This document shows positions 58,201 to 64,000 of a DNA stretch of 64,000 nt, in pieces. Positions within the stretch are counted from its first letter, which is position 1. Each line of letters opens with the position of its first letter. Source of the stretch: Amphibalanus amphitrite (lineage: Eukaryota > Arthropoda > Thecostraca > Balanomorpha > Balanidae); assembly GCF_019059575.1 (NCBI RefSeq), contig NW_024881538.1, positions 1,054,001-1,118,000 of the forward strand. Reading direction: 5' to 3'. Made by a program: the position numbers and the translations under genes. A model generated the notes under the pieces. That model was not told the origin of the DNA. It made no database searches and saw only the letters and a program-made list of their open reading frames with translations.

Positions 58201-61200
58201 GACTATCAAAATCATGTTTCTTTTTCGAATTTGTTATTCACTTTTGGGCAAAAGAAGAAAAAAACACTTTTTTTGCATGTTTCCACCCATGGGTCAAAAG
58301 TTTCCCCCTCCTTCGTTCGTATTGCATGCAGAAACCGTAACTGATGGTTAGCTAGAAAATATATATTTGCCATTCAAATGTAAATGGTAATGTGTTGTAT
58401 TTTGTAACTGGTCAAATCGATGCTGAAGGCCTCCAGTTTCAGTGAGTGTTTATGACACGTGTACAAAAGTCAGTCAACTATTCAACATGCTATTTCAAAT
58501 ATTCGTCTTCTAGGCATAAGCGATAATGATGCTGGAGCGGCGGTAACTAACTGGAGTAATATGGAAGTCATTGTGATTTGGCTCAATTCATGCTTATTCG
58601 CACTGGATCAATCGATGAATTATCGTGCATCACTAACCGTCGACACAATTGGTGCTGATAAAACCAATGCTTGCACAAGCCTATCAAGACTGTAGATGCT
58701 GATTAACCATCTTCTCAAACGTCGTTTCCAATTTAACGTTCACCCTTATTGGTATTTTACCAGCCGCGAACGTTTAGGGGAGGGGGGGCAGGGACCTTGC
58801 CGTTTGGTCCCTGACTGAGCTAGAGCTTCGCGGAAAAAACGAGCTTGCTGCCCGTGATGAGAGGAAGCCGATGATACCCAATTTTAAGGTCCTAGGTCAT
58901 TGATTGACCTTCCAGGTCAGTTCAACTACCCAAAAGTCGGGAAAATCGGAACCTGCTAAAACATCGTAAAGTGAGGCTGCTTTGGGGCTTTTCGGGGTGC
59001 TGATCACGAATTTCATGCTAGTTTTGATCTCAGAGGATTTCTTCATGCATTTAGGCCCGGTCGGGTCAGGTCAGGTCAGTTCAACCAGTAGTCCAGTATG
59101 CGTCCTGCAGAGTATTCATAATGGGTGTCAACCACCACTGAAAGCTTAATAACATGTTTCGAAGGCACTAAAACTTCTTCATAAATGTTCAAATGGTTGC
59201 TAAATTCGAATTCAGCTCCAAAAACTAGCCTAGAAACATGTAAAACTCGAAAAAGTGAACCGAGGTAATCAAATGTCAGTGACCTGACCCGAACTTCAGG
59301 TGACCTTGGCACCCACCATAATGCATGGGACCAATAGCATTTCACATGTTTGTTTGAAACCACAAAAAGACGGCAAACGCGCGGATAATGCAAGCCGACA
59401 TACGCCTAATCGCGATTCCGGCCAAACATGGTCTCATGAAATAGGTCAAAGGTCATTTGGCTCAGGGTCATGAAATTTTAAGGGTAGGTGTAAAGATGAT
59501 TAACTCGAGGGTGCTGAAAATTTCGTCGCGATCGGCCGCTTTTTACGGGAGTTATTCGCGAAAAAAAAAACAAGGGGAGTCCGTTCGACCCCCCCCCCCC
59601 CCATACGGGCGAGGGTTAAATGTGGGGGAGTCCTGCAGCGCCCAGATCCGTCGTCATCCAATGTAAACGGTCTCTGGCTCTGAGTATAGCATGGATTATT
59701 TACACACCAGAGCTCAGATGTCCCGGATACTGGCCGTCAGAGGCCTCTCTCCGTCAGCTAAGGAAGGGAACTCTCCAGACCAGACGGGCACTGGAACCTG
59801 ACCGAATCCAGCATATTTTCCTCATTATCTGACCAGCGGAAACAACATCGCAGAACAGACGAGGAAAATCGCCCGTGAAACCTATGTATTTTCTGCTATC
59901 GACGAATTCGTGTGAGGAATTGTTTGTCCTAGATGTTGCATGATTGTAGGCTCATGTTCATTCACAACACTAGTGCACCGAACCTCTTCTTACCTAAGGT
60001 GGCCATTTATTGGAGTTGGCTTTATCTCCCTGAACAGAATCGTCAGCCTGCTTTAGTTATCTGCTATCACAAAAAATGGTACCTCCACTTTGAAAGTCGT
60101 CTCCTTTGTTATTTAAACCAGGCTCAATTAACCAACGAGATGGTGTCCTTTTCTAAGAACGGTTTTTCTTGCTGAATAATCGTTTATGGTTGAAATGTAC
60201 CCTGTGTGTGATTCCTTTCGCACGAACCTGAGAACAACACTATCCGATAAAAAATTACGGGGCTCCAAAAAGCGGCTGATAGGGTTGATTGGGATCTCGC
60301 AAGTCGTGGAGGCTGTTATTGGTTGAGCGATCTAAGTCAGAACAGTCCAAGGCCATAGATGTGTACCTACAGCCCACCGCTGAAGGAATGTGCGGTTTTA
60401 CCAATCACAACGGATGGCTTTGACTGACGATTTTTAAATGCGGGGTGATCGAAAAAGAGGTCAATAGAATTAGATAAAGTTGCAGCTGCAAGGGTGACGA
60501 TACATGTAAGTTACATTCAAAGTTGCATTGTAGTCTGGCTAATCGTTCCTAAGCTTCAGAAGCAGAACATACCCATGCATGACTGAAACCGCACATTACT
60601 TCTGCTGTGGACTGTACATTGTATGTGGAATGCATGTTGCAAATGCTCGCTCCTCGCACCCATTCACTCGTCTTTATCCTTGGAACTAAAATTACCGTTA
60701 GCCTAAACAAAGGCATAGTTTTGTTGGATTAGTCTCTTTCTGTCCATTGTGGCTATTGCAGAGCCGGAAGGATGAAAGGAGCTAGGGGAGACATTGGTCT
60801 ACAAACAAATGCGGGCAGTGTATTTTAGCTAACCAGTACCTCATTACTCATTCCGTGGCGAGTCTATTTTTTTATGTTTGCCTACCGCAGACACCGGACG
60901 GGTGATCTGGATCATATAACATTGCCGTGACGTCCACAGACAGGTTTCACTAGCTGGTGGCCAGCTGACTTGCAATCAGCCACGCACCTCAGTACACCCG
61001 TGTGCGTGCGATAGCATCACAGCACCACGCACACGACTTCGGCAAGCTGTCTATCCTGGGCAACAGATGGCGGTAGTTTCGTGTTTTTCCCCGGCCTGCT
61101 CCCGTCGGTGGCGGCCGCATGCCAAACCGACGAACTATGTCGTTAGCCCACATGAGGGGGCGAGGGAGAGGAACTGCGCCGCGGGCGATGTTTAACTGCG

Positions 61201-63480
61201 CCGCGGGCGCTGTTTAACTGCGCCACGATTGCCACCCACCCGATATTTTTTGCGTTCTCTCGATGAACGAGAACACAGTCTGGCCTCCGTGGCGCATTGT
61301 ACCAACATTTGTTGTGCCGACGGTGTTGTAACAGCTTCACGGAATACAGTGCGCATGATGGTTTATCTCGCTCACAGACGCGACGATATATGACAGCGTG
61401 ATAAGCCTAGGAGTGCGAAGGCCTAACGTGTTTCCCACTATATAAAACGCATGTGGGAAGGAACATAGCGTGTCACGCTTTTTGAACCGTCTCCCGCTGA
61501 GGATCCTGCATCAGTAGCGGCGGAACACCTTCAATTAAGGGGGGGGGGGGGCACCGCCGACTTTTGGTCCCATTCTTTCCATGCAACGCCCATAGGGCTA
61601 ATGTTAAAATGGCAAAATCAAGGGGGCAAGGTGCCCCGGTGCCCCCTCATCCCGTTCCGCCGCCTATGTCCTGCATTTTCACGTCCCCCACGTCCTGGAG
61701 GGAGGGGGGGGGGGAGACGAACGCCCATTCTCCCTACAACCCGACTCCTGGGTCACATATTAATGGGTGGTAGAAGCCGTTTGAAAAGGGAAGAAATGAT
61801 TTGGCCTGAAACTCTCACATGTGCGGAAAATATGCATGAACAGATGTACCAAAAAATGGCCGCGCTCCACGCCGCCATTTTAGATATCTGCGAGAAACCG
61901 CAGGGGTGTGTCCAAACACTCCCACTCCCCAGTCCGACGCGGGTCAACCCTCGCCGGGCCAGGGGTTTGATGACCCCCCGGCCCCCCCCCTAAGGTTTTC
62001 GCGAATAACGTAAAAACGGCGCCGCCAAATTTGGCATGCCCTCTGGGGCACCTTTTTCACCTTCCATGAAAATTTCAGGTCTCTGCCATTTCAGGTCAGG
62101 TCACCAGGTCACCAAAACCGGTACAATGTCTGGTTAAAATTGGACTATATTAGCGGCATCGGAATCGCTGAGTTTATCGTTCATAGCGATTTAGCGCCAC
62201 CAAATTTCAGAGACAACTTGGGGCAGCCATTTGACATTAACCTGAGAGGTCAGTGTCATGGCCGCGCTCCACGCCGCCATATTTAGATATCTGCGAGAAA
62301 CCGCAAGGGTGTGTCCAAACTCCCCCACTCGCCAGCCCGGCGCGGGTTAATCCTCGCCGGGCCAGGGGGTTGATGACCCCCCCCCCTAAGGTTTTCGCGA
62401 ATAACGTTTATTAGGGGAGATAATAATCTCAATTAGGGGAGATGATCATACATGTGACTTGTGAGTTGTGACATCAAGTCACAAGGGTTAGCTTGCAAAC
62501 GGCTAATGCGAGCCATTTGAAAACGTGATGGGTAGTAATCGTCGTACGTGTCAACCGCCTCTGACAGCTTCGTAACATGTTACGAAGGCACCAAAACTAC
62601 TTCGTAAATGTTCAAATGGTTGCTAAATTCGAATTCAGCTCCAAAAACTAGCCTGGAATCATGTAAAACTCGAAAAAGTGAACCGATGTCACCAAAAATC
62701 AATGACCTGACCTGACCTTCAGGTGACCTTGACATCCAACCTTATGCATGGGAGCAACATCAAGTCACATGTTTGAACGTTTGAAACCACGAAAAGCTTG
62801 CAAACTGGCGGCTAATGCGAGCCGACATACGCCGAATCGCGATTCCGGCAAACATGGTCTCGGAAAGTAGGTCACAACAGGTCATAGGTCATTTGGGTTA
62901 GGGTCATACAATTTTCAGGGTAGGTGTAAAATTGATCAATGCGAAAGTACTGAGAGTTTCGTCGCGATTCGCCGCTTTTCACGCGACTTATTCGCGAAAA
63001 ACCTTAGGGGGTTGCATACCCCCCCCCCCCACTCCCACCCTGTGCCGGCGAGGGTTAATGGAGGATGGTAAGCAAATTAACTCGCTTACAAACCATCGAA
63101 ACGAGCTGCTGCGTGCTGATGCATTTGTTTTGGTCAGTTGACAAATACATCATCGTACTATGTGTGCGATTCTCTCGCGCTGCTGAAACTGACGTCTGTT
63201 CGTCCTTGCCCGATGTCGCAGTCTGGTTGGTTGGCATCCCTGTCTCGCCGAACTGTGACTGTTGTGTGCTGTGCTCCTGTCCCTGACTGACGCGCCTGCC
63301 ACCAGGTACGGCGACACCATGGAACTCGATGACGCCGTGCACACCGCGGTCCTCACCCTCAAGGAGAGCTTCGAGGGCCAGATGAACGAGAACAACATCG
63401 AGATCGGCATTGTCAACGAGTCTGGCTTCCGCCGGCTCAGCCCGGCTGAGGTGAAGGACTACCTGGCCAATATCGTTTGA
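55277..63480 (+). CDS. PSMA2: Proteasome subunit alpha type-2, complete, five exons, 234 aa
   Basis: A non-catalytic alpha-ring subunit of the 20S proteasome (cytosol and nucleus). Exons are 55277-55317, 56263-56339, 56614-56727, 57164-57461 and 63306-63480, GT-AG throughout, phases consistent, summing to 705 nt: exactly the 234 residues usual for this subunit. It starts [20 protein letters not shown] and then [19 protein letters not shown], the alpha-subunit signature. Later blocks are [49 protein letters not shown] and, in the last exon, [20 protein letters not shown] and the end VKDYLANIV. The last intron is 5.8 kb and filled with mobile elements. A 16-base C run lies in intron 1 at 55897-55912. 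A MITE sits immediately upstream. Confidence 0.97.
57462..58742. other. First part of PSMA2 intron 4
   Basis: AT-rich sequence without recognised repeats, RNA genes or alternative exons. Short ORFs have no domain. Confidence 0.35.
58743..59615. mobile_element. TTAA element, CCCTCGC-end subfamily
   Basis: Begins after TTCA (decayed TTAA) at 58739-58742. The right end GGGCGAGGG precedes TTAA at 59616-59619. Collinear with the 49025 and 62351 copies through the 'gagctagagcttcgcgg' block, the 'ttcatgcatttaggcc' block, the 'aactagcctagaaacatg' block and the 'ttcgtcgcgatcgg' block. AGGTCAGGTCAGGTCA-type clusters lie near 59055 and 58905. A C run at 59590-59602 precedes the end. Confidence 0.72.
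59620..61511. other. PSMA2 intron 4, low-repeat section
   Basis: Mostly unremarkable. GAGCCGGAAGGATGA near 60762 matches 53927. A 23-24-bp unit (ctgcgccgcgggcg-tgtttaa) is present about 2.5 times at 61167-61220. No exon recognised. Confidence 0.4.
61512..61668. mobile_element. 157-bp hAT-like MITE with perfect 8-bp target duplication
   Basis: TCCTGCAT at 61504-61511 is repeated at 61669-61676. The ends CAGTAGCGGCGGAAC and GTTCCGCCGCCTATG are inverted. The core shares 'ttctttccatgc' and 'aatgttaaaat' with the 37099 MITE, so the two are members of one family with changed tips. G run at 61541-61551. Confidence 0.84.
61948..62346. mobile_element. Short TTAA element, ends CCCTCGCCGGGCC / GGCGCGGG
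   Basis: Begins after TCAA (decayed TTAA) at 61944-61947 and ends at TTAA 62347-62350, which also starts the next element. Its last 90 bases (from 'atggccgcgctccacgccgcc') repeat the sequence at 61857-61943, so another copy ends exactly where this one begins. AGGTCAGGTCACC is near 62093. Confidence 0.62.
62351..63054. mobile_element. TTAA element, CCCTCGC-end subfamily
   Basis: TCCTCGCCGGGCC follows TTAA at 62347-62350. The right end GCCGGCGAGGG precedes TTAA at 63055-63058. Shares the right two thirds with 58743-59615. The left third differs (internal deletion and a duplicated 'aggggagat' phrase). The C run at 63019-63030 sits near the end. It lies 250 bp from the last PSMA2 exon. Confidence 0.72.
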
Positions 63481-63793
63481 GCAGCTGACCCGCCCTGCCG
63501 CAGGTCGCCCTCGTTCGCTCGTCCGTCGCGTACCTGGTCGAAGGTCTGTTCGGCGTAAGGGAGGTCCACATTTTGTCTGACGACCTACCCGGAGCGGGTG
63601 CATCCCACACCCGCCCGAATGTGCGGACTGTGGGACCCACTCCTGCCCGACGAAGGCCCGGGGTATGCGGAACACGCCGTCAATACATTTTGTCTCGTTC
63701 GACAGGACGTATGTGTGTATGCATGCATTTACATCGTGCAATCGGTCCTTGACCACATTGCTTTTATGATTTACATGTAATGGAAACAGGACA
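63481..63793 (+). other. PSMA2 3' untranslated region and downstream DNA
   Basis: No canonical AATAAA was found. AATACA at about 63682 is the nearest variant. The opposite-strand ORF here and across exon 5 is a shadow. Confidence 0.4.
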
Positions 63794-63807
63794 CCGAGAT
63801 TCAGATA

Positions 63808-63977
63808 GGGGAGCATTCCGGTCTAGGGGTAAGTTACTTGCCTCCAGATTCGGCCATCCGGGTTCGATTCCCGGGCAGTGCACGTGGCATTGCCGCTACC
63901 TGACCGCTTGGAACAGCGTGAGAGTTCCGGTTAGCGCCTTGGTCCACTGGATGTGGTGCTTAACCCAAACCAACCAA
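63808..63977 (+). mobile_element. tRNA-derived SINE with 14-bp target duplications
   Basis: CCGAGATTCAGATA lies at 63794-63807 and exactly again at 63978-63991. The head has an A-box-like GGTCTAGGGGTAAGTTAC, a possible anticodon loop, and a canonical B box GGGTTCGATTC followed by CCGGG, as in a tRNA. A non-tRNA body of about 100 bp follows and the tail is 'aacccaaaccaaccaa'. At 170 bp it is a complete insertion. Perfect duplications imply it is young. Confidence 0.85.
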
Positions 63978-64000
63978 CCGAGATTCAGATATACAGTTCA

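Noticed and set aside
63055-63816. 253-codon minus-strand ORF
   Set aside because: It crosses PSMA2 exon 5 on the opposite strand with no splice or domain evidence.

Overview
The window is animal nuclear DNA, most likely from an arthropod and plausibly a crustacean such as a barnacle. The species call is an inference. The genes have GT-AG introns of 0.1 to more than 6 kb. The first gene is an arthropod-type chitin synthase, and introns and intergenic DNA are packed with short inverted-repeat transposons and AGGTCA-rich repeats. No bacterial, viral or CRISPR features were seen.

Layout. (1) 1-11 kb, minus strand: the 5' half of a chitin synthase gene, nine coding exons and 547 residues from the first Met. 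The catalytic domain lies beyond position 1. GC-rich blocks at 20.0-20.3 kb (CCAAT and CGG repeat) and 24.5-25.0 kb (an in-phase Arg-rich exon) are candidate upstream starts of the same gene. (2) 25.9-30.3 kb, minus strand: a complete 439-residue forkhead transcription factor, FoxN-like with a divergent recognition helix. It has a spliced leader and a CCAAT/TTTGAA promoter. (3) 30.3-40.5 kb: gene-poor DNA made of nested foldback and MITE-type elements and a 21-bp minisatellite. (4) 40.6-43.0 kb, plus strand: ketohexokinase, five exons, complete. (5) 45.35-52.5 kb, plus strand: ribosomal protein L26, with one 6.5-kb coding intron full of transposons. (6) 55.3-63.5 kb, plus strand: proteasome subunit alpha-2, five exons, complete, followed by a tRNA-derived SINE with perfect target-site duplications at the window's end.

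Mobile DNA. At least six classes can be told apart by their ends: TTAA-flanked GTCAGGTCA-rich elements (piggyBac-like by target site); TA-flanked elements with iterated GGGG subterminal motifs; Tc1-like foldbacks; a decayed mariner with both ends intact; hAT-like MITEs with 8-bp duplications; and a 5'-truncated Penelope-like element with RT and GIY-YIG domains. Many of these carry runs of 9-16 G or C.

The genes are ordinary single-copy genes (cuticle synthesis, transcription, fructose metabolism, translation, protein turnover) with no evident joint pathway. I found no convincing new molecular system. The most notable points are the spread of nuclear-receptor half-sites by the TTAA elements, a MITE just upstream of the proteasome gene, the divergent Fox domain and the heptad-coding minisatellite.
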